Positions 1-7,656 are shown, counted from the first letter of the stretch. The stretch: DNA of 64,000 nt from Propionibacteriales bacterium (GCA_009377795.1 WHTJ01000008.1:1-64000), one strand, 5' to 3'. The notes: generated by a model not told the origin, from the sequence alone. Program-made: numbers and translations.

Positions 1-276
1 TGGTGAGGACAGCTCGATGATCACGACCGCCCGGCCGCTCGCGTCGAGACATGGCCAGATGTGCACGTCGCCGTCGCCCGCGGGCGCGAAGACCCCTTCG
101 GTCAGCAGGTCACGCGCGAACACCCACCGAACCGAGGATCCCTTGGTACGAAACAGCGCGGTCACGGCCAGTGGATCCGTGGCGTTGTAGCTCAGCTCCG
201 CCTGGACCGTGGTGGACGCGCCGCTGGCGTCGATGAGATCCAGCGTCAACTCCCGGGTGATACCAGACGGTTCCAT
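1..276 (-). CDS. SsgA/SsgB-family sporulation and cell-division regulator, 3' end outside window
   Basis: The first 92 codons are present and the C-terminus lies beyond the window edge. The reading contains the family core: a beta-rich start (ELTLDLID), then YNATDPLAVTALF, then VRWVFARDLLTEG, and finally GDVHIWPC followed by VVIIELSSP. This pattern is typical of SsgB-like proteins, small actinomycete-specific proteins that position FtsZ at division or sporulation septa. The ATG is preceded by a good GGAAGGGG ribosome site about 6 bases upstream. No other gene of this kind is in the window. Family membership is fairly sure. Which SsgA-like paralogue it is cannot be decided from a partial sequence. 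Confidence 0.85.
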   Translation of the reverse strand, partial: MEPSGITRELTLDLIDASGASTTVQAELSYNATDPLAVTALFRTKGSSVRWVFARDLLTEGVFAPAGDGDVHIWPCLDASGRAVVIIELSSP

Positions 277-528
277 CCGAAGCCCCTTCCATTGCTTGAC
301 ACCGATGGGACGGGGCATGTATTTGCCTATGACGCGGTTACGCGCGAAGCCGTGAACTTCTGGCTGTGGTCTCGCTCACAGCGGCATCGTCCCGGTCCGC
401 CCGCCGTACGGTGGCCGGCACGCCCGGCAGGGGGTGGCAGGGGGATTCCGGGCGACGGCGTCGGATGCGCTAGGGTTTCTCTCCGCATCGGCGGATCCAT
501 GTCGGCGGTCACAGACACGCGCCGGCCC

Positions 529-600
529 GGGCGGTTGGCTCAGCGGTAGAGCGCCTCGTTCACACCGAGGAGGTCACTGGTTCGAACCCAGTACCGCCCA
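529..600 (+). tRNA. tRNA-Val (anticodon CAC)
   Basis: A full cloverleaf can be folded: acceptor GGGCGGT pairs with ACCGCCC plus discriminator A, the D arm contains GGCTCAGCGGTAGAGC, the anticodon stem CCTCG/CGAGG encloses loop TTCACAC, and the T arm contains GGTTCGAACCC. The anticodon CAC reads GUG valine codons. The 3' CCA is not encoded, as is common in actinobacteria. The gene is followed at once by an accessory catabolic region. tRNA genes are frequent integration targets, but I found no second copy of its 3' end downstream. Confidence 0.95.
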
Positions 601-638
601 CGTCGCGCACTCAGGTCACTAGGGACGTGGCCGCTCTG

Positions 639-1463
639 TCAGGACGGGCGAAGGCGAGGCGGGCTCTCAAAGGGAAGCGCCGCTTGCTCCTGCTCGGCCA
701 GGAGGTTGCCGAGCAAGTCGCGGCTGGCGGTCGAGACAAGCGGCTCGACGCCCAGCTCTCGCAACATGTCTACGCTTGCCGCCATCTCGTCGTACCGGCG
801 GCGGGCGTGTTTGTTAGTGCCGGTGACCAACCGTTCGACCGTCTCCGGTCCTGCCTCCGCGAGTTCGGCCGCGATGTTCTTCCGTAGCCATTCCTCGCAG
901 CCGGCTCGGCGAGCGGCCGCAAGCGCCTCCACCACAGCGGCACCTATTCCCTTGAAGAAAACGCTGCGCAGCAGCTTGCGTTCGGCCGCTGCTCCGGCCG
1001 GCCCTTCCTGGACGGAGATCGGAGTGTCGAGGTCACCGAGCAGCGAGGCGACGTCTTCTGCAGCCTCGCCACTTGCCAGCATGGGGACGCGGAGCCCCTT
1101 GCCTGGTACCGGCGCCATGATCGCTACGTCCGCGAAGCGCACGCCTGCCTCGGCGGCCACCTCGGCCAGCCGGCGCTTGAGGTCGGGCGACGCGGTGTTG
1201 AGGTCGGCCCAGATGGTGTCTGATCCGAGGCTCGGCAGGGCGGCGACCAGGGCTGCCATCGCGCTCGAGGTGCTGTTGACGCTCAAGACCGCGTCGACGC
1301 CGCGTACAGCGTCGGCCTCGTCGGCGCACACTTCCACGGCGTCCGGCGGAGTGACTTCGGGGTCGTACACCCGGACGGGCACCCCGGCGGCGACAAGGTC
1401 GCGGCCGAAGTGCGAGCCGGCCTCCCCATATCCGAGGAGGGCAATGCTGGGCAGGTGGTCCAT
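639..1463 (-). CDS. NAD(P)-dependent 6-phosphogluconate dehydrogenase-like oxidoreductase with DUF1932 C-terminal domain
   Basis: The protein has 274 residues with an N-terminal Rossmann motif GYGEAG (residues 11-16). An acidic Asp34 at the end of the second strand favours NAD over NADP. A beta-hydroxyacid-dehydrogenase-like segment LLRSVFFKGIG holds the likely catalytic Lys171, followed by a helical DUF1932 domain. The family oxidises beta-hydroxy acids; the substrate here is unknown. It is divergent from the GntR regulator with a 92-bp shared control region. A TTGACA -35 hexamer for this gene lies inside the GntR operator (plus-strand 1526-1531), so repression by that regulator is likely. 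It probably acts in the same catabolic pathway as the genes downstream of gntR. Confidence 0.75.
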   Translation of the reverse strand: MDHLPSIALLGYGEAGSHFGRDLVAAGVPVRVYDPEVTPPDAVEVCADEADAVRGVDAVLSVNSTSSAMAALVAALPSLGSDTIWADLNTASPDLKRRLAEVAAEAGVRFADVAIMAPVPGKGLRVPMLASGEAAEDVASLLGDLDTPISVQEGPAGAAAERKLLRSVFFKGIGAAVVEALAAARRAGCEEWLRKNIAAELAEAGPETVERLVTGTNKHARRRYDEMAASVDMLRELGVEPLVSTASRDLLGNLLAEQEQAALPFESPPRLRPS

Positions 1464-1524
1464 CGGCGCCTTCCCGAAGGCAGTCGGTGACGTCAGGGCA
1501 ACGCTGCTAACCTAGCAACCAATC

Positions 1525-1534
1525 TTGTCAACAA
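1525..1534. promoter_or_regulatory. Probable GntR (FCD) operator TTGTCAACAA in the divergent promoter
   Basis: TTGT and ACAA form a perfect inverted repeat with a CA centre, matching the general TTGTnnACAA style of FadR/FCD-type GntR operators. On the minus strand the site contains TTGACA, a consensus -35 box for the divergent dehydrogenase. It lies 21 bases before the gntR start codon. A closely matching site occurs before the DUF6282 gene. Confidence 0.55.
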
Positions 1535-1555
1535 TTCTTGCTACGGGGAGGCCGC

Positions 1556-2215
1556 ATGTCGAGTCATGTCTCCGCCGCGCCTCGTGGGACGGCCGAGGTC
1601 ACCTCCGCGATCCGGGAAGCCATTTTCAGCGGCGTGTTCGTCGCGGGCCAACGCTTGGTTGAGGCTGACCTCTGTGAGCAGTTCAACGCCAGCCGGGGCG
1701 CCGTTCGTTCCGCGTTGCTCGAGTTGGCGGGGGACGGCCTGGTGGAGCGCATCGCCCACCGTGGCGCCCGCGTGCGGTCGGTGACCCTCGACGAGGCCAT
1801 AGAGATCTACGAGGTTCGGATGGTGCTGGAGGCGCTGTGCGCGGCGAAGGCGGCCGAACGTATCGACGCCTCCGGGGAACTCGAGCTCCGCGAGATCGGC
1901 GAGCGCATGAGTGTGGCCGTCGACGTGGGCGACGTCATGGGGTACCGCGAGCTCAACCAACGGCTCCACGCGCTGGTCCGGGAGCTGAGCGGGCAGGGGA
2001 CGGCCTCAAGCGTGCTTGAGAGGCTCCGCGCCCAGAGCGTGCGACAGCAGTTCCAGTTGGCGACCATGCCGGGGCGCCCGCAGGTGTCGTTGCCCGAGCA
2101 TCTGGCCATCATCGACGCAATCTGTGCCCGAGACCCCGAGGCGGCCGACCAGGCGATGCGGGTGCACCTGTCCAGCGTCATGGACGCGATGCGGGAGCTT
2201 GGCCGGCCCTCCTGA
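1556..2215 (+). CDS. GntR-family transcriptional regulator, FCD subfamily
   Basis: This is a 219-residue DNA-binding regulator. An N-terminal winged helix (about residues 10-75, with SRGAVRSALLELAGDGLVERIAHRGARV) is followed by an all-helical FCD effector domain. That domain retains the scattered His ligands (NQRLH, PEHLAII, RVHLSSV) that bind a metal ion in this subfamily. The ATG at this position is preceded by GGGGAGG and is preferred to an in-frame TTG 18 bases upstream. FCD regulators usually respond to carboxylic-acid intermediates of the pathway they control. The gene lies between the divergent dehydrogenase and the DUF6282/GalB/GalC operon, and its likely operators occur in both promoters. 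Confidence 0.88.
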   Translation: MSSHVSAAPRGTAEVTSAIREAIFSGVFVAGQRLVEADLCEQFNASRGAVRSALLELAGDGLVERIAHRGARVRSVTLDEAIEIYEVRMVLEALCAAKAAERIDASGELELREIGERMSVAVDVGDVMGYRELNQRLHALVRELSGQGTASSVLERLRAQSVRQQFQLATMPGRPQVSLPEHLAIIDAICARDPEAADQAMRVHLSSVMDAMRELGRPS

Positions 2216-2238
2216 ACGCCGCGATTTCGGCGCGCCCC

Positions 2239-2267
2239 TTGACAGGCACCACGATTGCTAACAATCT
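2239..2267 (+). promoter_or_regulatory. Promoter and overlapping GntR operator for the catabolic operon
   Basis: A TTGACA -35 box is followed after 17 bases by CAATCT, a weak -10. The palindrome GATTGCTAACAATC (2253-2266) covers the spacer end and the -10 region. Its TTGCTAACAA core matches the TTGTCAACAA site before gntR at 8 of 10 positions. Occupancy should block RNA polymerase, consistent with repression of the DUF6282-GalB-GalC-ABC operon by the upstream FCD regulator. Confidence 0.55.
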
Positions 2268-2300
2268 GATGCACTAAGTCATCGACAGAGGGGTTGGCTC

Positions 2301-3230
2301 GTGGCCGAACACCCGCTCCCGAGCAAGCATGCACAGGAGCTCGTCACAGGTGCCTACGACGTCCACACCCACGTCGGACCGGACGTGATGCGGCGGCGCA
2401 TCGACGACTTCGACCTCGCGCAGCGGTTCGCCGGGGCCGGGCTCGCCGGATTCGTGCTCAAGAGTCACTACGTCCCCACCGCCGAACGAGCGGCGGTCGT
2501 CAACCGCCGCGAGCTGGCTGACGCGATCGGGGCCATCACATTGAACGCCTCGGTAGGCGGGCTCAACCCGATCGCGGTGGAGCTCGCGGCGCGGGGCGGC
2601 GCCCGGTTCGTGTGGATGCCGACTGTGGACAGCTCCAACCAGCGCGCCTGCCTCGCCCGTGACCCCGAGGGCGCCAAGCCGCCGATGTGGGCGCAACTGC
2701 AAGACGAACTGCGCGAGCAGGGCATGGCCCCCGACCCGGTGGAGGTGGTCGATGCCGATGGGACGGTCTTGGAGCGGACACGACAGATCCTGCGCCTCAT
2801 CGCCAAGCACGACATGGTGCTGGCCACCGGACACCTGCACGGTGACGAGATCGCGGCCGTCGTCGCCGCTGCCACCGAGGAAGGCGTTAGCCGGATGGTG
2901 GTGACCCACCCCGAGTTCACCTCCCAGCGCATTGGGATCGAGCGGCAGCGGGAGCTCGCTCGCCACGGCGCCCTGCTGGAGCGCTGCCTAACGACCCCAC
3001 TGACGGGCAAGGTCGAGTGGGACGTCTGGTTCCACAACATCCGCGAGGCAGGCCCGGAGAACTCGATCGTGTCCAGCGACCTTGGGCAGCCGTTCAACCC
3101 TCCGGTCGAGCACGGTCTCGCGTTAGTCGCGGACCGGCTCTTGGAGGCCGGCTTCACCGACGACGAGATCAGAACGATGACCGTTCACAACAGCCGTGCC
3201 CTGATCGGAACCAAGCCGCTCGACGACTGA
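2301..3230 (+). CDS. DUF6282 family metal-dependent hydrolase-like protein
   Basis: The 309-residue protein reads as an amidohydrolase-type TIM barrel: HTH at residues 22-24 (the usual HxH metal pair), Lys54 and His56 at the end of the next strand, GHLH at 177-180, VTHPE around His203, and SSD at Asp260. These match the HxH, Lys/His, His, Asp ligand order of metal-dependent hydrolases. I recognise the DUF6282 pattern but no reaction is established for it. The GTG start follows GAGGGG. It is the first gene after the operator-bearing promoter. A lactonase or hydrolase step feeding the GalB-like hydratase is a reasonable inference, not shown. Confidence 0.7.
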   Translation: MAEHPLPSKHAQELVTGAYDVHTHVGPDVMRRRIDDFDLAQRFAGAGLAGFVLKSHYVPTAERAAVVNRRELADAIGAITLNASVGGLNPIAVELAARGGARFVWMPTVDSSNQRACLARDPEGAKPPMWAQLQDELREQGMAPDPVEVVDADGTVLERTRQILRLIAKHDMVLATGHLHGDEIAAVVAAATEEGVSRMVVTHPEFTSQRIGIERQRELARHGALLERCLTTPLTGKVEWDVWFHNIREAGPENSIVSSDLGQPFNPPVEHGLALVADRLLEAGFTDDEIRTMTVHNSRALIGTKPLDD

Positions 3231-3256
3231 GACACCCAAGGGAAGGCAGGCAAGTC

Positions 3257-3976
3257 GTGAGCAATCCACGTCGCATGCTGGTCGTTGGGGCGCACAGCGC
3301 CGACTTCGTCTGGCGCGCGGCCGGAGCCGTCGCCAAGCACACCGGCGCCGAAGGGGAGGCGGTCGTCGTCGCATTGTCGTACGGCGAGCGCGGAGAGTCC
3401 GGTGCACTGTGGCAGGAGGAGGGACAGACCGAGGATAACGTCAAGCGCATCAGACACGAGGAGGCAGCCAAGGCGGCCTCGATCCTCGGGGCCGATTTCG
3501 AGGCGCTCGACCTCGGTGACTACCCGCTGCGCGTGGACGACGAGGCGATCGACCGCCTCGTGGGCATAATGCGGAAGTTCGCGCCGAATATCATCCTCAC
3601 ACACCCCGAGCGTGACCCGTTCAACCCCGACCACCCGGTGGCGCACCAGGCGGTGGCGCGGGCACGATTGCTCACCTCGGGCGCCGGCGTCGCGAGCGCG
3701 TTCGAGACAGTGCCGCCGGCGGAGTTGCTCGCATTTGAGCCCCACCAGCCGGAGCTATGCGATTTCACGCCGTCGGTGTTCGTCGACATCACCGATGTGT
3801 TCGACCGCAAGGTGGAGGCCATGCGCACGATGGCAGCGCAAAAGTACCTGCAGGAGTACTACGCCGAGCGCGCCGGACACCGCGGTAACCACGCGCGCAA
3901 GGTCACCGGTGACGCAGACATCCGCCAGGCCGAGGCATTCCAGCGCCTGCTTCCGCACGTGGTGGGGACGCTGTGA
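3257..3976 (+). CDS. GalB-like 4-oxalomesaconate hydratase (PIG-L/LmbE family)
   Basis: The protein has 239 residues of the PIG-L fold, but with the metal motif GAHSADFVW (residues 11-19) in place of the deacetylase AHPDDE. His13 and Asp16 remain, and His130 in NPDHPVAH supplies the third ligand. As I recall it, the GAHSADFVWR form is the one seen in Pseudomonas putida GalB, which hydrates 4-oxalomesaconate in gallate and protocatechuate 4,5-cleavage breakdown. The GTG start has GGAAGG upstream; reading further upstream would run into the preceding gene. Its stop overlaps the start of the aldolase gene by 4 bases, matching consecutive steps of one pathway. An ordinary deacetylase is the alternative. 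Confidence 0.72.
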   Translation: MSNPRRMLVVGAHSADFVWRAAGAVAKHTGAEGEAVVVALSYGERGESGALWQEEGQTEDNVKRIRHEEAAKAASILGADFEALDLGDYPLRVDDEAIDRLVGIMRKFAPNIILTHPERDPFNPDHPVAHQAVARARLLTSGAGVASAFETVPPAELLAFEPHQPELCDFTPSVFVDITDVFDRKVEAMRTMAAQKYLQEYYAERAGHRGNHARKVTGDADIRQAEAFQRLLPHVVGTL

Positions 3977-4608
3977 ACCGCCAGGTCGCCGAGCTCGGGC
4001 GTGCTGGCGTCGCCACGGTCTACGAGGCCTACGGCCGACGGGGTCTCATCGCGCAGGAGTGGGACGTCGTGACAACCGGCCGCCGAGTGGCAGGCCCCGC
4101 CTGCACCGTGCGCTGCGGCGACGGCGACAACCGCGCCGTCCACGAGGCAATGAGCCTGGTCCGCCCCGGCGAGCTGCTCGTGATCACCATGGATACCCCG
4201 CAGCCGGTCGGCGTTGTGGGCGACCTCCTCGTCACCCAGGCCGCGGCGCAGGGAGCGGTCGGAATCCTCGTCAACGCCGCGGTCCGCGATAGTGCCGACC
4301 TCGCCGGCTCTCAGCTTGCGGTCCTCACTCGCTGGCGAAGCGTCCGCGGTGCGACCCGCACAGCCCGCGGCGAGATCAACGTCCCCGTAAGTCTGGGCGG
4401 CACCACCATCCAACCCGGCGACGTGGTCGTCCTCGACGACGACGGAGCGGCCGTGGTGTCTGCGGTAGACGTCGACGACACCGTCGCAGCGGTCCGCAAG
4501 CGGATCGCCAGGGAGGCGGAGTTGCGGGCCCGGTGGGAAAGCGGAGAGCTCAGCTATGACGTCTACGGACTGCGGCAGCAGGACGCGGAGGAAAGCGTGA
4601 CGACATGA
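3973..4608 (+). CDS. GalC-like 4-carboxy-4-hydroxy-2-oxoadipate aldolase / RraA-like protein
   Basis: This 211-residue protein belongs to the RraA/HMG-aldolase family. The class II pyruvate-aldolase signature D-x20-R-D is intact (Asp84, Arg105, Asp106), and the family GxxVGD lead-in is present at 80-84. These enzymes split 4-carboxy-4-hydroxy-2-oxoadipate into pyruvate and oxaloacetate and also decarboxylate oxaloacetate. One deviation is NAAVRD at 101-106, where many members have DGAVRD. The GTG start overlaps the hydratase stop (GTGA) and the gene's own stop overlaps the ABC ATPase start (ATGA). Being downstream of a GalB-like hydratase supports the aldolase role over the RNase-inhibitor-like RraA role. 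Confidence 0.75.
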   Translation: MNRQVAELGRAGVATVYEAYGRRGLIAQEWDVVTTGRRVAGPACTVRCGDGDNRAVHEAMSLVRPGELLVITMDTPQPVGVVGDLLVTQAAAQGAVGILVNAAVRDSADLAGSQLAVLTRWRSVRGATRTARGEINVPVSLGGTTIQPGDVVVLDDDGAAVVSAVDVDDTVAAVRKRIAREAELRARWESGELSYDVYGLRQQDAEESVTT

Positions 4609-5417
4609 CCGCAACCACCAGCTCTGCGAATGCGGCTGAGGAGACCGCCATGCAGTCATCGATCCTGGAGGCCACAGACGTCGAGAAGTCGTTCGTCAAG
4701 GGCGACAAGAGGATCGTGGCGCTACGCGGCTTCAACCTTGCGGTCGCCGAAGGCAGCTTCGTCACCGTGGTCGGTCGCAGCGGTTGTGGCAAGTCGACGA
4801 TGCTCAACATGATGGCCGGCCTGACGAAGCCGACCGCGGGGCAGATCACCCTTCGCGGCGAGCCGGTGCAGGGTCCCCGGGCCGAGGTCGGCTACCTCAC
4901 GCAGGACGACACCCTGCTGCCGTGGAGAGAGGTGCGTCGCAACGTCGAGATGCCGATGGAGTTGCAGGGCGTCGGCAAGCGGAGGCGTCGGGAGACCGCC
5001 CAGGAGCTGATCGAGCTGGTCGGGCTGCAGGGATTCGAGAAGCACTACCCCCGCGAGCTGTCCGGTGGCATGCGGCGCCGCGCCAGCCTGGCGCGACTCC
5101 TCGCCGGGGACCCACAGACCCTGCTGCTCGACGAGCCATTTGGCGCACTCGACGCCCAGTTGCGCACCGACCTGCAGGTGGAGCTGCTGCGGCTGTGGCG
5201 GGGATCCGGGCGCACCGTCGTATTCGTGACCCACGACCTGGAGGAGGCTCTGCTGCTCGGCGACCGGGTCGTGGTCCTCGGGCCGGTGGGCCGGCTCCTG
5301 CTCGACGAACCGGTCGAGATCGCCCGGCCAAGAGATCCCGACGATGTCCGGGTCGATGAGCGCTTCGTCCACCTGCACAAGAAACTCGGCGCCGCCCTGA
5401 AGGAGGGAGCGCTATGA
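4605..5417 (+). CDS. ABC transporter ATP-binding protein, nitrate/taurine/sulfonate type
   Basis: The 270-residue nucleotide-binding subunit has Walker A GRSGCGKST (57-65), Q-loop Gln100 in LTQDDTLLPW, signature LSGGM (152-156), Walker B LLLDEPFGALD and H-loop His210 in VTHD. The sequence around DEPFGALD and the length match TauB/SsuB-type importers. The first ATG overlaps the aldolase stop. A second in-frame ATG at 4650 has a better ribosome site (GAGGAG), so the true product may lack the first 15 residues. It forms an importer with the next two genes and probably powers uptake of the compound degraded by the cluster. Confidence 0.9.
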   Translation: MTATTSSANAAEETAMQSSILEATDVEKSFVKGDKRIVALRGFNLAVAEGSFVTVVGRSGCGKSTMLNMMAGLTKPTAGQITLRGEPVQGPRAEVGYLTQDDTLLPWREVRRNVEMPMELQGVGKRRRRETAQELIELVGLQGFEKHYPRELSGGMRRRASLARLLAGDPQTLLLDEPFGALDAQLRTDLQVELLRLWRGSGRTVVFVTHDLEEALLLGDRVVVLGPVGRLLLDEPVEIARPRDPDDVRVDERFVHLHKKLGAALKEGAL

Positions 5418-6277
5418 CCACCCCTGCGGTCGACACCTCCGGCGGCGCCCCGTCCTCGGGTTCCACGCCGCTAGAGGAGCCGGCCAACCTCACCTGGTGG
5501 CAGCGTTACGGAGACACCACGATCATCTGGACGGGCAGGCTCACCCTGCTGTTGGCCCTGGTGGTGCTGTGGGAGCTGCTGTCCGGTCCGGTCCTCGACC
5601 CGCTCTTCGTCAGCAGGCCCTCCGACGTGGCTGAGCGACTCGTCGGCTGGGTCGGCGACGGCACACTGTGGACCCACACCTGGATCACTGTCCGCGAGAT
5701 CTTCGGCGGCTACCTGCTTGGCGCCGTCACCGGGATGGTTGCCGGGTTCGCCGTGGCCAGCCAGCGCAACCTGGCGCGGATCATCGACCCCTTCATGATG
5801 GCGCTCTACAGCGTGCCCAAGGTGGCTCTGGCGCCGCTGTTCATCGTCTGGTTCGGCATCGGCCTGCAGATGAAGATCCTGCTCGCTGCGGTGATGGTGT
5901 TCTTCCTGGTGTTTCTCAACACCGTCGCCGGCGTCCGGCAGGTCGACCGCGGCATCGTCGACGCCGCCCGGCTCATGGGCGCCAGCCGGCGCGAGCTGCT
6001 GATCAAGGTGACGCTGCCGGCCTCCTTCACCGGGGTCATCACCGGACTGCGCGTGGCCATCCCCTACGCGCTCATCGGTGCGGTGATCGGAGAGCTGGTC
6101 GCCTCCAACCGGGGCCTCGGCTACCTGATCAGCAACTCGGCAGCCACCTTCGACACGGCCGGCGTGTTCGCCGCGCTCGTCGTGCTCAGCGTCATCGCGG
6201 CCGTCGTGAACATGCTGGTCGACATGCTGGGCCGCCGCACCGATCGCTGGAAACCGCTGGAACGAGAACCGAGCTGA
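5414..6277 (+). CDS. ABC transporter permease, nitrate/taurine/sulfonate type
   Basis: The integral membrane subunit has 287 residues. A cytoplasmic N-terminus of about 35 residues precedes the first hydrophobic segment (LTLLLALVVLWELLSG), followed by about five more. The EAA loop that docks to the ATPase is visible as GASRRELLIKVTLPASFTG. Length and the LYSVPKVALAPLFIVWFGIG segment match SsuC/TauC permeases. The ATG overlaps the ATPase stop by 4 bases, indicating translational coupling. The substrate cannot be read from the permease. Confidence 0.9.
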   Translation: MTTPAVDTSGGAPSSGSTPLEEPANLTWWQRYGDTTIIWTGRLTLLLALVVLWELLSGPVLDPLFVSRPSDVAERLVGWVGDGTLWTHTWITVREIFGGYLLGAVTGMVAGFAVASQRNLARIIDPFMMALYSVPKVALAPLFIVWFGIGLQMKILLAAVMVFFLVFLNTVAGVRQVDRGIVDAARLMGASRRELLIKVTLPASFTGVITGLRVAIPYALIGAVIGELVASNRGLGYLISNSAATFDTAGVFAALVVLSVIAAVVNMLVDMLGRRTDRWKPLEREPS

Positions 6278-6302
6278 GAAGACAGAGAGAAGAGGCCGAA
6301 CC

Positions 6303-7340
6303 ATGACAACCAAGAGCAGGACGCGCTTCGGCGCCGTGGTCGCGACCGCCCTCGCCGCGGTGCTCGCGCTGGCGGGCTGTGCGCAGGACGGGGCGGCCGA
6401 TAACGGTGGCGACAGTGGCGACCCGATGAGCCTCAATGTCGGGCAGATCAGCGACTCAGTCGCGTTCTTCCCGCTCTACGTCGCGGAGACCGAGGGATAC
6501 TTCGAGGAGGAGGGCCTCACCCTCGGTGACCGCCCCCGGCTGGGGACGGGCGCCAAGCTCGCCGCTGCTCTGGAGTCCGGCAGCATCGACCTGGCGGCCG
6601 GCGTGATGACCGACGCGTTTAACCACGCCGAGCATCGCGGCGGCACCAAGTTGGTGTCGGCGCTGGTGAACGCGTACTACGTCGACATCATCGTCGGCAA
6701 GGATGCCGATGTGGCGCCGCGGGACGGCAGCCTGGAGGAGAAGATCAGGTCGCTGGAGGGCAAGCAGATCGGCATCACTGGGCCCGGCAGTGGCACCGAG
6801 GCGCTGGTCATCTACCTGCTCAAGCAGGTCGGCCTGGACCCCAGCACGGACGCCGAACTGGTCAACCTCGGCGCCGAGGTGCCGGCCGCCATCGGCGCGC
6901 TGAAGTCGGGCCGGGTCGACGCCCTGTCCTTCTTCCAGCCCGTTGGCCAGATTGCAGAGGCCGAGGGCGTGGGCGACATCTACATCTCGCCGGCCCGCGG
7001 AGACATACCCGCGATGCGGGGCGAGGTCCACGGCGCGGTCTTCACCAGGCAGAGCGTGATCGACGCGAAGCCGGAGGCGGTGCAGGCCTTCAACCGCGCG
7101 ATCGTCAAGGCGGAGGAGACCATCAACGGGGACCCAGCGAGGGTGCTCGAACTGTTGCAGGGCTACCAGGAGACAGCCGACCAAGACACGCTCGAGGCAC
7201 TGGTGCCGGTTCTGCAGGAGGAGATACCGGAGGAGCCGTCGTTCTCAGTGGACAGCTACCAGACGGCGGTGGACTTCCATGTCGAGACGGGGCTGATCTC
7301 CACGCCGCCGGAGTTCGAGGAGTTCGTGTACCAGCCGTAA
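6303..7340 (+). CDS. ABC transporter substrate-binding lipoprotein (NMT1/SsuA-like)
   Basis: This 345-residue extracellular lipoprotein has basic KSRTR, a hydrophobic stretch and the lipobox LAGC with Cys26 as the lipid anchor. The mature part starts with LNVGQISDSVAFFPLYVAETEGYFEEEGL, the usual opening of NMT1/SsuA/TauA-type periplasmic-binding folds, and continues with KQIGITGPGSGTEALVIYLLKQVGL. It is the third gene of the importer, 25 bases after the permease. Binding proteins of this class recognise sulfonates, pyrimidine precursors, aromatic acids and others. The neighbouring catabolic genes make a carboxylated aromatic or derived acid the most likely ligand. Confidence 0.88.
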   Translation: MTTKSRTRFGAVVATALAAVLALAGCAQDGAADNGGDSGDPMSLNVGQISDSVAFFPLYVAETEGYFEEEGLTLGDRPRLGTGAKLAAALESGSIDLAAGVMTDAFNHAEHRGGTKLVSALVNAYYVDIIVGKDADVAPRDGSLEEKIRSLEGKQIGITGPGSGTEALVIYLLKQVGLDPSTDAELVNLGAEVPAAIGALKSGRVDALSFFQPVGQIAEAEGVGDIYISPARGDIPAMRGEVHGAVFTRQSVIDAKPEAVQAFNRAIVKAEETINGDPARVLELLQGYQETADQDTLEALVPVLQEEIPEEPSFSVDSYQTAVDFHVETGLISTPPEFEEFVYQP

Positions 7341-7362
7341 CCGCCTGGACAAACCATGCTCG

Positions 7363-7382
7363 CGCTTCCGTCACCGGAAGCG
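7363..7382 (+). terminator. Hairpin after the substrate-binding protein gene
   Basis: CGCTTCCG and CGGAAGCG form a perfect 8-bp stem around a TCAC loop, 22 bases after the stop codon. There is no U-tract, as is common for actinobacterial terminators, so termination efficiency is uncertain. Confidence 0.5.
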
Positions 7383-7418
7383 TAATCATGGACAAAATTC
7401 TCGCGCAGCAATGGAAAT

Positions 7419-7434
7419 TGTACGGAACCGTACA
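7419..7434. promoter_or_regulatory. Inverted repeat TGTACGGAACCGTACA, candidate operator
   Basis: Seven-base arms TGTACGG/CCGTACA flank an AA centre. This is the size and form of a TetR- or GntR-type operator. It lies about 220 bases upstream of the Nramp-like gene, and no regulator gene adjoins it, so the binding protein is unknown. Confidence 0.35.
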
Positions 7435-7571
7435 TAGCGACGCGGCGCGTTCATGGTCATGGCCACACTGCCTGGGCGAGTGCCCAGCCGAGAATCGCCC
7501 GATACCTCCGACATGGTCGGAACTGCGCGGCACCTCTACCCGATCGCGCGGAGACAAGGGGACCGCTGACA

Positions 7572-7584
7572 GTTGATAGTCAAC
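7572..7584. promoter_or_regulatory. Inverted repeat GTTGATAGTCAAC upstream of the Nramp-like gene
   Basis: GTTGA and TCAAC are perfect inverted arms around TAG, about 72 bases before the start codon. The half GTCAACA is shared with the operator in front of gntR, so the same FCD regulator might also act here. The match is partial. Confidence 0.3.
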
Positions 7585-7656
7585 AGTGTTCCCTGCCACA
7601 CTTCAGACAACGCGAATCGTAGCTAGGCGCTCACCTGTCGTAATGGAGGAGCCGAT

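Larger units (their letters stand above)
7341..7656. other. Gene-free stretch between the ABC importer and the Nramp-like gene
   Basis: This 316-base stretch holds a terminator-like hairpin, a perfect inverted repeat TGTACGGAACCGTACA, and GTTGATAGTCAAC just before the Nramp-like gene. A short open frame (7388-7576) has no ribosome site and atypical residue content and is not called. The region separates two transcription units. Confidence 0.6.

Noticed and set aside
61-549. Open frame of 162 codons on the plus strand at the left edge
   Set aside because: It is antisense to the SsgA/SsgB-family gene and runs into the tRNA-Val; composition is Arg/Gly-rich as expected for a shadow frame.
7388-7576. 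62-codon frame between the importer and the Nramp-like gene
   Set aside because: No ribosome site, no recognisable domain, and it overlaps two inverted repeats that look regulatory.
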